From NCBI GenBank assembly GCA_964521715.1, contig CAZFSS010000022.1, forward strand, positions 1-61,812: DNA of 61,812 bases, in the 5' to 3' direction. The notes under the pieces are model-generated. The model did not search any database. It worked only from the letters and a program-made list of their open reading frames with translations, and was not told the origin of the DNA. The position numbers were made by a program, and so were the translations under genes. This document shows, in pieces, positions 16,874-25,934 of this stretch; the first letter of the stretch is position 1; every line of letters begins with the position of its first letter. The DNA is from DAOVRD01 sp964521715 (GTDB lineage Bacteria > Planctomycetota > Brocadiia > SM23-32).

Positions 16874-17899
16874 ATGGCCGAGTTGATGATTGGGACGAGC
16901 GCATACCCTGGCGCCGGCCCCGGCCTTCTCCGGGAAGCCGGCATCGGGTGGATCCGCCACGGCTTCGGCGTGCCTTTTGCCAACGCCGTCGGCGGGGAGG
17001 TGACGGAGCGCTACCTCAAGCGCAAGCGCCAGGCCGAAGACCTTGCAGCAAAGGGGCTGAAGCTCATGGGCGTGAGCCCCGGCCCGGGCATCGGGCTCCG
17101 CGAGCCGGACTCGCAGGGCAAGCTCCAGCTCGCGTGGCATAACCACATGCCCGACTGGTTCGGCCCGCTCGGGAGCGATGAGTTCCTCGGCAACTACGAG
17201 GCCATGTGCGAGTGGCTGGCGCAGGACCTGCGGGGCATCGTCTCGGCGTGGCAGATCGCCAACGAGCTGGATATCGAGCAGTTCGCGGGACCGCTGAGCG
17301 CAGAGCAGGCGTGCGACCTGATCGAGCGCGGCGCGCGCGGCCTCAAGAACGCCGACCCGGAACTCATCGTGGGCCACAACCCCGCCGGCAGCGAGAGGGC
17401 CTACTACTTCTTCCAGCGCCTCTTCCAAAGCGATGGCTCCCTCCTCGACTACTGCGGCGTGGACGGGTACTACGGCACGTGGGCGCCCGGCGGGCCGGAG
17501 AACTGGGCCGAGCGCGTTGCGGAGCTCTACGAGCTCACGCACTCGCCCGTGCTGGTGAACGAGTGGGGCTTCTCCTCTGCGGGCGGCGCGGCCACGGATA
17601 AGCAGAAACGCTCCGGCCTATCCGTCTGCGACATGAAGACCTGGTACCATACCTGGGGCTCCGGGCACACGCCCGAAGGCCAGGCCGAGTTCGTCGCCGC
17701 TGCCTTCGACGCCTTCCGCTCCCAACGCCCCGCGCTCCTCGGCGTCTTCTTCTACCGGTGGGAAGATCAGGAGAAGTGCTGGCAGTGCGGCGCGCCAGAC
17801 TGCCCGGCGGAGACGGCGTGGGGCCTCGTGGACCTGCAGGGCGACCCGAAGCCGTCCTTCCACGCCTTCAGGGAAGGCGTCAGGCGGCTGCTGGCGTAG
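16874..17899 (+). CDS. Clan GH-A-like glycoside hydrolase
   Basis: A 341-residue (beta/alpha)8 protein with no signal peptide. The two catalytic glutamates of clan GH-A are visible: acid/base in VSAWQIANELD (about residue 128) and nucleophile in PVLVNEWGF (about 228). The barrel repeats end with FFYRWEDQEK and a final family-style WGLVDLQGDPKPSFHAF. GGAGG precedes the ATG. I cannot assign a GH family or substrate. It is followed at 43 bases by a NagB-like gene, which may act on the same sugar. Confidence 0.75.
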   Translation: MAELMIGTSAYPGAGPGLLREAGIGWIRHGFGVPFANAVGGEVTERYLKRKRQAEDLAAKGLKLMGVSPGPGIGLREPDSQGKLQLAWHNHMPDWFGPLGSDEFLGNYEAMCEWLAQDLRGIVSAWQIANELDIEQFAGPLSAEQACDLIERGARGLKNADPELIVGHNPAGSERAYYFFQRLFQSDGSLLDYCGVDGYYGTWAPGGPENWAERVAELYELTHSPVLVNEWGFSSAGGAATDKQKRSGLSVCDMKTWYHTWGSGHTPEGQAEFVAAAFDAFRSQRPALLGVFFYRWEDQEKCWQCGAPDCPAETAWGLVDLQGDPKPSFHAFREGVRRLLA

Positions 17900-17942
17900 G
17901 CCGTCCACAATCGCTGGCGCACAAGCGAGGAGGACTCGAACC

Positions 17943-18875
17943 ATGAGCAGACCCATCAGCGTCGTAGCGCCCGAATGGTGGGATTACACCACGCTGGACA
18001 GGGAGATCCTGGATGACGCCGCCAGGCTGACGCCCGAGGACATCGCGGGGCTCTCCCGCCCGGGATTCGAAGTCGTCTTCTACGGCACGCTGGAGAGCTT
18101 CTACCTCGCCGAGGCCCTGGAGTACGTCGAGGCGTGGTCGCAGGCGACCGAGGACGAACCGGCCGGGCTCTGCGGTCCCATCGGGCCGACCGAGCAGCTC
18201 CCCCTGGTCGCGCAGCTTGTCAACGCGCTGGGGCTGGACCTGCGTCACGCGCACTTCTGGGCCATGGACGAGTGGGTCCTGGACGGGCGCGAGGTGCCGG
18301 CCGACCACCCCCTCTCCTTCGAGCGCGCCGACCGGGAGCTGTGCTTCAACCGGATACGCCCGGAACTGGCCATGCCCGAGCAGAACCTGCACTTCCCGAA
18401 GGCGCACAACCTGGCGGCCTATACGGCAAGCTACGACCGTGCCCGGTGCGCCATCATGCAGGGCGGACAGGGAGAGGTCAAGCACTGGGCCTTCAACGAT
18501 CCCCTCAGGCGGTGCGGCCGCCATGCGGACGAGCCGCCGCCCCCGGAGGAGTACATGAGGCTCTCGGCCCGCGTGGTAGACCTGCATCCCATGACTATCA
18601 TCCAGAACGCCCGCACCTCCGGCGGCGGGAAGGTGGCGGACGTGCCCACCCAGGCCCTCACCGTCGGCCCCGTCGAGACGCTGAAGGCCGGGCGCGTGTC
18701 CATATGGCACGCGGGCGCGCACGACAACCCGTTCGGGATGCGGCTGACCACGCTCATGATTGCGAAGAAGATCGCGGACTCGGCCGTGCCGATGTCGCTG
18801 CTCTCGCTGCATCCGAACGTCCGCTTCAGCTTCTACCGGCCCGGCATCGGCACCTGCGCGGCCGAGATGCATTGA
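17943..18875 (+). CDS. Glucosamine-6-phosphate deaminase (NagB)-like protein
   Basis: A 310-residue member of the NagB/RpiA/6-phosphogluconolactonase fold. FWAMDEWVLDG, then DHPLSFERADRELCF match the MDEY...DHPQS region of NagB, and GQGEVKHWAFNDP aligns with the GIGxDGHIAFNEP active-site loop, keeping a His and Asn-Asp but losing the first Asp. HAGAHDNPFGMRLTTLMI is near the end. It may deaminate or isomerise an amino sugar phosphate, though the altered loop argues for a different substrate. GAGGAGG precedes the ATG. Confidence 0.72.
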   Translation: MSRPISVVAPEWWDYTTLDREILDDAARLTPEDIAGLSRPGFEVVFYGTLESFYLAEALEYVEAWSQATEDEPAGLCGPIGPTEQLPLVAQLVNALGLDLRHAHFWAMDEWVLDGREVPADHPLSFERADRELCFNRIRPELAMPEQNLHFPKAHNLAAYTASYDRARCAIMQGGQGEVKHWAFNDPLRRCGRHADEPPPPEEYMRLSARVVDLHPMTIIQNARTSGGGKVADVPTQALTVGPVETLKAGRVSIWHAGAHDNPFGMRLTTLMIAKKIADSAVPMSLLSLHPNVRFSFYRPGIGTCAAEMH

Positions 18876-18894
18876 GGCCGCACGGGGCGCGTGG

Positions 18895-18923
18895 TTGTCT
18901 CAGCGGCGGCCATCCCGTATACT
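18895..18923 (+). promoter_or_regulatory. Promoter of the thioredoxin-like gene
   Basis: TTGTCT (18895-18900) and TATACT (18918-18923) with a 17-base spacer, 61 bases before the ATG at 18985. Confidence 0.7.
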
Positions 18924-18984
18924 CGACAGGGGTGGCCCCGCAGGGGCCGTTCGCAGGGCTAACACTAACCAAGGAGGTGGCAGC

Positions 18985-19566
18985 ATGGCTTTTACGCTCG
19001 AACTCGGCGCCAGCCCGCCGGACTTCGACCTGCCGGGCGTGGACGGCAAGAACTACTCCCTGGCCAGCTTCGCGGGCGTCAAGGTGCTGGCGGTCGTCTT
19101 CAGCTGCAACCACTGTCCCTACGTCGTCGGCTCGGAAGATCGGATGAATGCTTTCTACCGGGACTACGCCCCGAAGGGCATGGCAATGGTGGCCATCAAC
19201 TCGAACGAGACGGAGAACCACCCCACCGACAGCTTCGAGCACATGAAGAAGCGCGCAGCCGAGAAGGGCTTCAAGTTCCCCTACCTGCGCGATGAGTCGC
19301 AGGAGGTGGCGCTCGCCTACGGCGCGCTCAGGACGCCGCACTTCTACGTGTTCGACAAGGCGCGCAAGCTGAGGTACACCGGCCGCATGGACGACAGCCC
19401 GCGCGAGGCCGCCCGAGCCACAACCCGCGAGCTGCGCGACGCCGTCGACGCCGTCCTCGCCGGGCGGAAGGTGGCCGTGCCCCTGAGCAACCCGATCGGC
19501 TGCAACGTCAAGTGGAAGGGCGAGGACGCGCACTGGATGCCGCCCGAGGCGTGCGACCTGGTCTGA
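18985..19566 (+). CDS. Thioredoxin-like AhpC/TSA family protein
   Basis: A 193-residue thioredoxin-fold protein: PDFDLPGVDGKNYSLASFAG is the usual redoxin opening, and VVFSCNHCPYVVGSE holds a CxxC pair (CNHC) at about residues 37-40. LRTPHFYVFD carries the cis-Pro. This is the widespread CNHCP redoxin family, presumably a cytoplasmic thiol reductase or peroxidase; substrates are unknown. A strong AAGGAGGTGG site sits six bases before the ATG. Transcribed alone from its own promoter. Confidence 0.88.
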   Translation: MAFTLELGASPPDFDLPGVDGKNYSLASFAGVKVLAVVFSCNHCPYVVGSEDRMNAFYRDYAPKGMAMVAINSNETENHPTDSFEHMKKRAAEKGFKFPYLRDESQEVALAYGALRTPHFYVFDKARKLRYTGRMDDSPREAARATTRELRDAVDAVLAGRKVAVPLSNPIGCNVKWKGEDAHWMPPEACDLV

Positions 19567-19585
19567 CCGCCGCGCGGGACGGGCG

Positions 19586-21904
19586 CTACAGGTCGAGTCC
19601 TTCGAGGGCGGGGTGGTCCAGCGCCTCGCGCACCTGGCGCCAGGCTTCCCTGGCGTTGGGCTGGTCCAGGTCGGGCACGAAGCCAAAGTCCAGGTACATC
19701 TTGATGGCCGGGATGCGACGGGTCGAGGTGTCGAGGCACGCTCGCTCGTGCCACTCGGCCAGGCGGTTCAGCGTGTAGCTGAGCCCGGCCTTCGCGAGTC
19801 CCCGCCGCCGGTAAGCCGGTCGCGTCGCCACCCAGTGGACGCGACCCCAGTCCTGCCCCTTAAAGTCACGGGAATACCAGGCGCTGATCGTGGCGACCGC
19901 GACGCCCTTCTCGTTGACGATGAAGAAGCAGCGTCGCAGCGTAGCCGGCAGGTCGCTGCCGAACTCCTGGTAGAACAGGTCGTCGCCCACGGTGAGGTAG
20001 GGCTCGGCGTCGCGTTCGATATCTGTCCAGACGCCGGCCTCCCCGGGCCGCATCGCACGGATGCTGAAGCCGGGCGGCAGCTCGGCCTGCGGGATGTCCC
20101 GCAGGTGCGGGCGGATCATGATCAGCGGCATGCCCTCCAGCTCCGCCTCAGCCGCCTGTGCCCCGCCGCGGACGAGGCCCTGCTTCTTGCGGTACAGCTT
20201 CCTGACAGCGGCGTAGCCCGGCAGCTTCTTCCTGCGGCGGGTCAGGACGCCGAAGGGGCTGGTGGTCATGTAGCAGATGAACGGCTCCTCGGGCCACGGA
20301 TGGTCGGCCCAGCACCAGAGCGTCATGCCGCAGACGCCGTCGACGTCCATGCCGCGCGCTTCGGCCTCGATCACGCGTGCCTGTACGTCCTCGCCCAGCG
20401 TGCCGCCGAGGACGCCCTCCAGGCAGGGATAGCCGAACTCGGTGATCAGGATCGGCTTGCCCGGGTAGAGCCCCCGGAGCTTCGTCAGCTCGGCGCGCCA
20501 GAACGCAGCGGCCTCGTCCAGACGCTCGGGGCAGCCCCGGATGCTGCTGCCCTGGCTCGGGTATCCGTTGACGCAGACCACGTCATCCAGCTCGAAGTGT
20601 GGATGCCGCGTCCAGTGGTCTGAAACGTGGACGGCCAGCCGTGTCGGGTCGAGCTCGCGCACCAGGCGCAGGAGCTCGGAGTTGCCGGCCACGACCTCGG
20701 GGCGCTGCTCGGAGTTCTCGTTGCTGACCGACCAGAAGATCACGGAGGGGTGATTGCGGTCGCGCTCGATCAGCCCGGCCATCTGTCGCCTGGCGGCCTG
20801 GAGCTTCCTGGCGCAGTTCTCCTCGCCCTCCTCCGCGCCTTTCCACCAGTAGAGCGGTATCTCGCACATGGCCACGAGGCCGAGCTCGTCGCAGAGGTCG
20901 AGTTCGCGCGGGTGATGCGGGTAGTGGCAGAGGCGCACAAAGTTCGCCCCCGTCTCCTTCATCTGGACCAGGTCCCGCCGCGCCGTCTCCAGGTCGGTGC
21001 ACATGCCCGTGCGGGGTGAGTCCTCGTGGCGGTTGAACCCGGTCAGGAAGATCGGCTCGCCGTTCAGGAACAGGCCGGCCTGGCGCGCCTCGATGCGCCG
21101 GAAGCCGAGACGGACGTCCAAGGCGTCCACGACGGCGCCGTCGCACGACAGGCCGAGCTTCGCGACGTAGAGCGCGGGATCGTCCGGCGACCAGGGCCTG
21201 ACGCCCTCCGCGCGCGCCGTGAGCCGCACGCGGCGGTCTGCTCCAGGCTCGAGCGCGATCCGACCGGACGCAGCTTCCGCAAGGAGGCCTGCCGGGCCGT
21301 CCTCGACCCGCATGGTAAGCAGCGCCTCCGCGCGGCGAGGCCGCTCGTTGACAAGCCTCGCCTCGACCTGGACGGTTCCGCCGCCCTCGCCCGGCTCGGC
21401 AGTGACGTACGTGCTCTCAATGCGAAGGGGGTCCGTGGCGCTCAGCTCGACCTCCCGCAGGATGCCGCCGCAGGGGCGCCAGCCACGTTCGATTCCGGGC
21501 ACTTCGCCCCTGCGGCGCACGTTGTCCACGCGCACGGCGATCAGGTTCAGCTCGCCCCAGCGGAGCTGGCCGCCTATCGGGAACTCGAATCGCAGGAAGC
21601 CGTCCGGGTGCCGCCCCACGCAGTGTCCGTTGAGCCAGACCTGCGCGTGGTAGTTGACGCCCTCGAAGCGGACTGCGACGCGCTTGCCACGCCAGTCCGC
21701 CGGCACTTCGAACCAGCGGCGGTACCAGCACGTGCCTTCGTAGGACTCCATGCCCGGCGCCACCTGGTCGAAGCTGCTCGGCACAGCCACTTCCCTCCAG
21801 CGGGTGGCGTCGTAATCGAGCGCACAGTAGCCTTCCTCCTCGCCTTCATCGTACGGGGCGGGCTGACAGCGCCACAATCCCGTCAGGTCCAGGTGCTCGC
21901 GCAT
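19586..21904 (-). CDS. Glycoside hydrolase family 2 enzyme fused to a GNAT acetyltransferase
   Basis: A 772-residue two-enzyme protein. Residues about 1-580 are a complete GH2 enzyme: sugar-binding jelly roll (SSFDQVAPG, WYRRWFEVP, VWLNGHCVGRH), immunoglobulin-like domain, and TIM barrel (FLTGFNRHEDSPRTG, NFVRLCHYPHH) with acid/base E396 in SVSNEN and nucleophile E489 in ITEFGYP. These motifs are closest to beta-glucuronidases and beta-galactosidases. After a short linker, residues about 608-772 form a GNAT domain with the acetyl-CoA motif VATRPAYRRRGLAK (about 688-701). No signal peptide is present, so both parts act in the cytoplasm. I chose the ATG at 21904 (GGGAG upstream); one at 21922 is possible. 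The fusion is uninterrupted in frame. Confidence 0.88.
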   Translation of the reverse strand: MREHLDLTGLWRCQPAPYDEGEEEGYCALDYDATRWREVAVPSSFDQVAPGMESYEGTCWYRRWFEVPADWRGKRVAVRFEGVNYHAQVWLNGHCVGRHPDGFLRFEFPIGGQLRWGELNLIAVRVDNVRRRGEVPGIERGWRPCGGILREVELSATDPLRIESTYVTAEPGEGGGTVQVEARLVNERPRRAEALLTMRVEDGPAGLLAEAASGRIALEPGADRRVRLTARAEGVRPWSPDDPALYVAKLGLSCDGAVVDALDVRLGFRRIEARQAGLFLNGEPIFLTGFNRHEDSPRTGMCTDLETARRDLVQMKETGANFVRLCHYPHHPRELDLCDELGLVAMCEIPLYWWKGAEEGEENCARKLQAARRQMAGLIERDRNHPSVIFWSVSNENSEQRPEVVAGNSELLRLVRELDPTRLAVHVSDHWTRHPHFELDDVVCVNGYPSQGSSIRGCPERLDEAAAFWRAELTKLRGLYPGKPILITEFGYPCLEGVLGGTLGEDVQARVIEAEARGMDVDGVCGMTLWCWADHPWPEEPFICYMTTSPFGVLTRRRKKLPGYAAVRKLYRKKQGLVRGGAQAAEAELEGMPLIMIRPHLRDIPQAELPPGFSIRAMRPGEAGVWTDIERDAEPYLTVGDDLFYQEFGSDLPATLRRCFFIVNEKGVAVATISAWYSRDFKGQDWGRVHWVATRPAYRRRGLAKAGLSYTLNRLAEWHERACLDTSTRRIPAIKMYLDFGFVPDLDQPNAREAWRQVREALDHPALEGLDL

Positions 21905-21928
21905 CTCGGAGGCTCCCAGCAATGGAAA

Positions 21929-22672
21929 CTACTTGGCGGACACTTCCAGCCCTTCGATGTCGAAGATGACGTTGACGCTCGCGCGGAAACGTGCCGGGTC
22001 GCGGACGTAGTCCAGGTAGTCCGCGAGAGGCTGCGCCAGGTTGGCGCTGTTGTGCGCCAGGACGAGCGCCCCGGCCGGCATCCGGTCGAACGCGCGCTCC
22101 AGGATGTCCAGGTAGACGCTCTTGCCCCGTCCCCCTGCCCCGTCAGCGTCGAGGTAGAGCAGGTCGACCGGCCCCTTGAAGGACTCCACGAACGGCACGG
22201 CGTCCGCAGCCACGACGCGCGCGACGCCCGTCGGGTCGATGCGCCGGACGTTGCGCTCGGCGCGCTCGGCTTCCTTAGGCACGATCTCCACACCGATCAG
22301 TTGCTCCGCCGCATAGCAGGCGCCCGGGCCGACCGCCGCGCCGGCGTTCGAGATGAAGGTGTTGCCGCAGAACACGCCCGCTGCGATCATGTTGGGCGGC
22401 TGGGTGATGGCGTTGATCGCGTACAAGAGCCTCTGCATGCGTGGCGTGATGGCCGTCCAGGGGATCTCGAAGAGCTCCGCGACGGCCCGGCGATGCGCCA
22501 GCATCTTCGCCCCGTCATACGCGGTGTGCGGGAGCGCGCCGGCCTCCTGAAGCGCCTTCAGCGCCCCGTCGACGACGGCGACCTCCTTCTCCAGCGGCTC
22601 CAGGGCATGGTGCGGCCGCCGGTAGTCCATCCGGTAATCGTTCCAGTCCTCGGTGCGGTAGGTTCTATGCAC
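21929..22672 (-). CDS. SAM-dependent O-methyltransferase-like protein
   Basis: A 247-residue class I methyltransferase-like protein. The SAM-binding strand is present in modified form (VFCGNTFISNAGAAVGPGACY), then VGVEIVPKEAERAERNV-like IGVEIVPKEAERAERN gives the acidic residue that binds the ribose, and VDLLYLDADGAGG the later strand. A GTG at 22672 with GGAGG six bases upstream and a promoter just before it is the best start; a longer ATG start at 22753 would overlap that promoter. The substrate is unknown. Confidence 0.7.
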   Translation of the reverse strand: MHRTYRTEDWNDYRMDYRRPHHALEPLEKEVAVVDGALKALQEAGALPHTAYDGAKMLAHRRAVAELFEIPWTAITPRMQRLLYAINAITQPPNMIAAGVFCGNTFISNAGAAVGPGACYAAEQLIGVEIVPKEAERAERNVRRIDPTGVARVVAADAVPFVESFKGPVDLLYLDADGAGGRGKSVYLDILERAFDRMPAGALVLAHNSANLAQPLADYLDYVRDPARFRASVNVIFDIEGLEVSAK

Positions 22673-22712
22673 TTCGGGCCTCCGTGGGCATCTGTCCAGG
22701 TCAGGACCGGGG

Positions 22713-22741
22713 ATTGTAGCGAGGGCCGACCCGTAATGCAA
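22713..22741 (-). promoter_or_regulatory. Promoter of the methyltransferase gene
   Basis: Minus-strand TTGCAT (22736-22741) and TACAAT (22713-22718) with a 17-base spacer, 41 bases before the GTG start. This supports the short start. Confidence 0.7.
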
Positions 22742-22765
22742 TCGGGCGAACACCAGCGACCGCCC

Positions 22766-22794
22766 TTGCCCAGAGCGGGCGGACGCAGTATATA
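22766..22794 (+). promoter_or_regulatory. Promoter of the GH127 / URO-D gene pair
   Basis: TTGCCC (22766-22771) and TATATA (22789-22794) with a 17-base spacer, 35 bases before the GTG at 22829. It is divergent from the methyltransferase promoter. Confidence 0.7.
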
Positions 22795-22828
22795 CACTGG
22801 CCTTGCCAGCTCATCCAGGAGGCCGAGC

Positions 22829-24745
22829 GTGGGACACAACCCCTTGTGTAAGCTCCAGCCCGTGCCTCTGCAGAGGGCCCGGGTTACGGGCGGCTTCTGG
22901 GGCCGCCGCATGGAGGTGAACCGCACCGCCACAATCCCGGCCGGACACGAACAGCTCAAGAAGACCGGCCGCATCGCCGCGTTCAAGCTGGACTGGCTGC
23001 CAGGCGTGCCGAACAAGCCGCACATCTTCTGGGACTCCGACGTGGCGAAGTGGCTCGAGGCGGCGGCGTACAGCCTGGCCGCCCACGCGGAGGCCGGACT
23101 GCGGCGGCGCGTCGACCACCTGGCGGGGCTCATCGCCGGCGCTCAGCAGCCGGACGGGTACCTGAACACGTACTTCACGGCTGTCGAACCGGAGAAACGA
23201 TGGGCCAATCTGCGTGACGCGCACGAACTCTACTGCGCCGGGCACGTGATCGAAGCCTGCGTCGCGCACTACGCTGCCACGGGCAAGCGGGGCCTGCTGG
23301 ACGTCGCCTGCCGATACGCGGACTACATCGAGTCGGTCTTCGGGCGCGGCAAGGGCAAGAGGCGGGGCTACCCCGGCCACGAGGAGATCGAGCTGGCCCT
23401 GGTCAAGCTCTGCCGCGCCGCCGGCGAGGAGCGCTACCTGAGGCTCAGCGAGTACTTCGTGAACGAGCGCGGGCGCCGGCCGCATTACTTCGACCGCGAG
23501 GCAAAGGCGCGCGGCGAGGACCCGCGCTCCTACTGGGCCCGCGCCTACGATTACTGCCAGGCGCATCTCCCCGTCAGAAAGCAGAAGACGGCCGAGGGCC
23601 ACGCCGTCCGGGCCATGTACCTCTATTGCGCCATGGCGGACGTGGCGGCCGAGACGGACGACCGGACGCTCCTGGCGGCGTGCAAGCGGCTCTGGCGCAA
23701 CGTGACCGGGCGGCGCATGTACGTCACCGGCGGCGTGGGGTCCTCCGCGCAGGGAGAGCGGTTCACCTGCGACTACGACCTGCCGAACGAAGCGGCCTAC
23801 GCGGAGACGTGCGCCGCCATCGGCCTGGTCTTCTGGGCCCACCGCATGCTCCAGCTCACGGCGGACGGCCGCTACGCGGACGTGATGGAGCGCGCGCTCT
23901 TCAACGGCGTGCTGAGCGGCGTTTCGCTGGACGGGACGCATTTCTTCTACACGAACCCCCTCGCGCTTCACCCGCAGTCCGCCGCGTTCGAGCAGCGCCA
24001 CGCTCTGACGCAGCGTGTGGAGTGGTTCGGCTGCGCGTGCTGCCCGCCGAACATCGCGCGCCTGATCGCCTCCTTCCCGCATTACGTCTACTCCGAGGGG
24101 CGGAACGCCCTCTACGTGCACCTGTTCGCAGAGGGGACGGCCGAGGCGCGCGTCGACGGGCAGAGCGTCACAATCCGCCAGGAGACGGACTACCCGTGGC
24201 GGGGGAAGGTCCGCATCCACGTGAGCCCGGAGCAGGCCGGCACGTTCACGCTGGCCCTGCGCATCCCGGGCTGGTGCCGCGGCGCCCGCGTTCGGGTCAA
24301 CGGCTCGGCGGTCGCGCCCCAACGCCTCATCGCCAACGGCTATGCAAAGATCAGACGGCGTTGGCAGCGAGGCGACACGGTGGAGCTCGACCTGCCCATG
24401 CCCGTGGAGCGCGTGCACGCCCATCCGCGCGTCCGTTCCTGCGCGGGGCGCGTCGCGTTGCAGCGCGGACCCATCGTATACTGCCTTGAAGAGGCGGACA
24501 ACGGCCCCGACCTGAACGATGTCGTCCTGCCTCCGGACGCTCCGCTGCGTGCAGCGCACGAGCCGACGCTGCTGGGCGGCGTCACCGTCGTGAGGGGCGG
24601 GGCCAGGCGCAGCCGCCGTCGTGGCGGGCCGCTCTATTCCGCCGAGGGCGCAGGGACAGAGCCAGCGTCCGTCACGGCCGTCCCCTATTACGCGTGGGCA
24701 AACCGCAAGCCCGGCGAAATGCTTGTGTGGGTTCGCGAAGGATGA
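22829..24745 (+). CDS. GH127 beta-L-arabinofuranosidase family protein
   Basis: A 638-residue enzyme of GH127 (formerly DUF1680). It has an (alpha/alpha)6 barrel with TGGFWGRRMEVNRTATIP and QPDGYLNTYF, and beta domains after residue 420. Active-site residues known from HypBA1 are conserved: acid/base E310 in AQGERF, zinc ligands E326 and C328 in AETCAA, and C402, C404 and C405 in the GCACCPPN loop, where C404 is the expected nucleophile. GH127 members remove terminal beta-L-arabinofuranose. The start is a GTG with AGGAGG six bases upstream; the frame is open far upstream only because it runs antisense to GH2. No signal peptide, so it acts on imported oligosaccharide. Followed by a URO-D gene after 15 bases. 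Confidence 0.92.
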   Translation: MGHNPLCKLQPVPLQRARVTGGFWGRRMEVNRTATIPAGHEQLKKTGRIAAFKLDWLPGVPNKPHIFWDSDVAKWLEAAAYSLAAHAEAGLRRRVDHLAGLIAGAQQPDGYLNTYFTAVEPEKRWANLRDAHELYCAGHVIEACVAHYAATGKRGLLDVACRYADYIESVFGRGKGKRRGYPGHEEIELALVKLCRAAGEERYLRLSEYFVNERGRRPHYFDREAKARGEDPRSYWARAYDYCQAHLPVRKQKTAEGHAVRAMYLYCAMADVAAETDDRTLLAACKRLWRNVTGRRMYVTGGVGSSAQGERFTCDYDLPNEAAYAETCAAIGLVFWAHRMLQLTADGRYADVMERALFNGVLSGVSLDGTHFFYTNPLALHPQSAAFEQRHALTQRVEWFGCACCPPNIARLIASFPHYVYSEGRNALYVHLFAEGTAEARVDGQSVTIRQETDYPWRGKVRIHVSPEQAGTFTLALRIPGWCRGARVRVNGSAVAPQRLIANGYAKIRRRWQRGDTVELDLPMPVERVHAHPRVRSCAGRVALQRGPIVYCLEEADNGPDLNDVVLPPDAPLRAAHEPTLLGGVTVVRGGARRSRRRGGPLYSAEGAGTEPASVTAVPYYAWANRKPGEMLVWVREG

Positions 24746-24760
24746 GGTGAAGCAAGCCGC

Positions 24761-25894
24761 ATGAAACCGCGCGAACGACTTCTCAAAGTGCTCGCCGGCG
24801 AGATGCCGGACTGCGTGCCCGTTTCGCCGGACTTCTCGAACATGATCCCCGCCCGCCTGACCGGCAAGCCGTTCTGGGACATCTACCTCCACAACGATCC
24901 GCCCCTCTGGAAGGCTTACGTCGACTGCGCGCACTACTTCGACATCGACGTGTTGGTGGAGGCCTACTACATCGAGATGTTCCCTGAGCCGCCGGGCGCC
25001 GGGCCGCAGTGGGAGCGCTTCATCGTCTTCCAGAACGAGCAGCGCATCGTGACGCAGGCTTCGTGCGTCGAGGACGGCAGACGCGTGTGGCATCCGCGTG
25101 TGGACGTCTACTACGTCGCCGATCCGCCCACCAGGAACGTGCCGCCGGAGAAGATCGGCCTGCCCCCCGTCCCGAAGCGTTACGAGGCCGTGGAGGTGCG
25201 GCGCCCGCCGGACACGGGGGCCCGTGCCCTGCGCCTCATCAAGGACGCGGTGGGCGACCAGGGCCTCGTGGGCGTCGGCATCACCAGCACCCTCGCCCTG
25301 CACGACCCCGAGGAGATCTACCGCTACTATGACAACCCTCACGAGCACGAGCGGTGGGCCGCGGAGCGGGTCGAAGCGGCAGAGCGCCGCTTCCATAAGC
25401 TGATGGCGCTCGACTGCAAGCCCGACTTCTTCTCAGTCGGCGGCTCCGGAACGCTCGTCTTCCAGACGGTCGAGATCTTCCGCCAGTTGGCCTTCCCCGC
25501 CGTGAAGCGTGCCATAGAGCTGGCGACGGAAGCCGGCTTTCCGACCCACGTCCATAGCTGCGGCCCCGAGAAGGAATTGGTGCGGATATTCGCCGAGGAG
25601 ACCGACCTGACCACAATCGATCCGCTGGAGACGCCGCCCATGGGCGACTGCGACCTCGCCGAGCTCAAGCGGCTCTACGGGGACAAGATCGTCCTGAAGG
25701 GCAACCTGCACACGACCAGGACGATGCTGCGCGGGTCCGTGGCCGACGTTGTGGCGGCGTCCAGGAAGGCCATCGACGACGCGGCGGAAGGCGGCGGCTT
25801 CATACTGTCCACGGGGGATCAGTGCGGCCGCGACACGCCCGACGAGAACATCCGCGCAATGGTCGAAACGGCCAGGACCTATGGTCGTTACTGA
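24761..25894 (+). CDS. Uroporphyrinogen decarboxylase (URO-D) family protein, zinc-methyltransferase type
   Basis: A 377-residue URO-D superfamily TIM barrel starting MKPRERLLKVLAGEMPD. It keeps H265-x-C267 in HVHSCGP and a late C355 in GDQCGRDT, which match the His-x-Cys...Cys zinc site of corrinoid:coenzyme M methyltransferases (MtaA/MtbA), not the Asp/Arg substrate site of HemE. A methyltransferase acting on a methylated corrinoid or thiol is therefore the better guess than heme synthesis. It lies in one transcript with GH127, an association common in planctomycete-like genomes whose meaning is unclear. The stand-alone MttB protein is about 20 kb away. Confidence 0.82.
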   Translation: MKPRERLLKVLAGEMPDCVPVSPDFSNMIPARLTGKPFWDIYLHNDPPLWKAYVDCAHYFDIDVLVEAYYIEMFPEPPGAGPQWERFIVFQNEQRIVTQASCVEDGRRVWHPRVDVYYVADPPTRNVPPEKIGLPPVPKRYEAVEVRRPPDTGARALRLIKDAVGDQGLVGVGITSTLALHDPEEIYRYYDNPHEHERWAAERVEAAERRFHKLMALDCKPDFFSVGGSGTLVFQTVEIFRQLAFPAVKRAIELATEAGFPTHVHSCGPEKELVRIFAEETDLTTIDPLETPPMGDCDLAELKRLYGDKIVLKGNLHTTRTMLRGSVADVVAASRKAIDDAAEGGGFILSTGDQCGRDTPDENIRAMVETARTYGRY

Positions 25895-25934
25895 GCGGCG
25901 TGCGGGCGCGGGACGACCTCGTGGCCGTCACGTC

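Noticed and set aside
21026..22828. Upstream extension of the GH127 reading frame
   Set aside because: The frame is open but runs antisense to the GH2-GNAT and methyltransferase genes; the promoter and ribosome site place the start at 22829.
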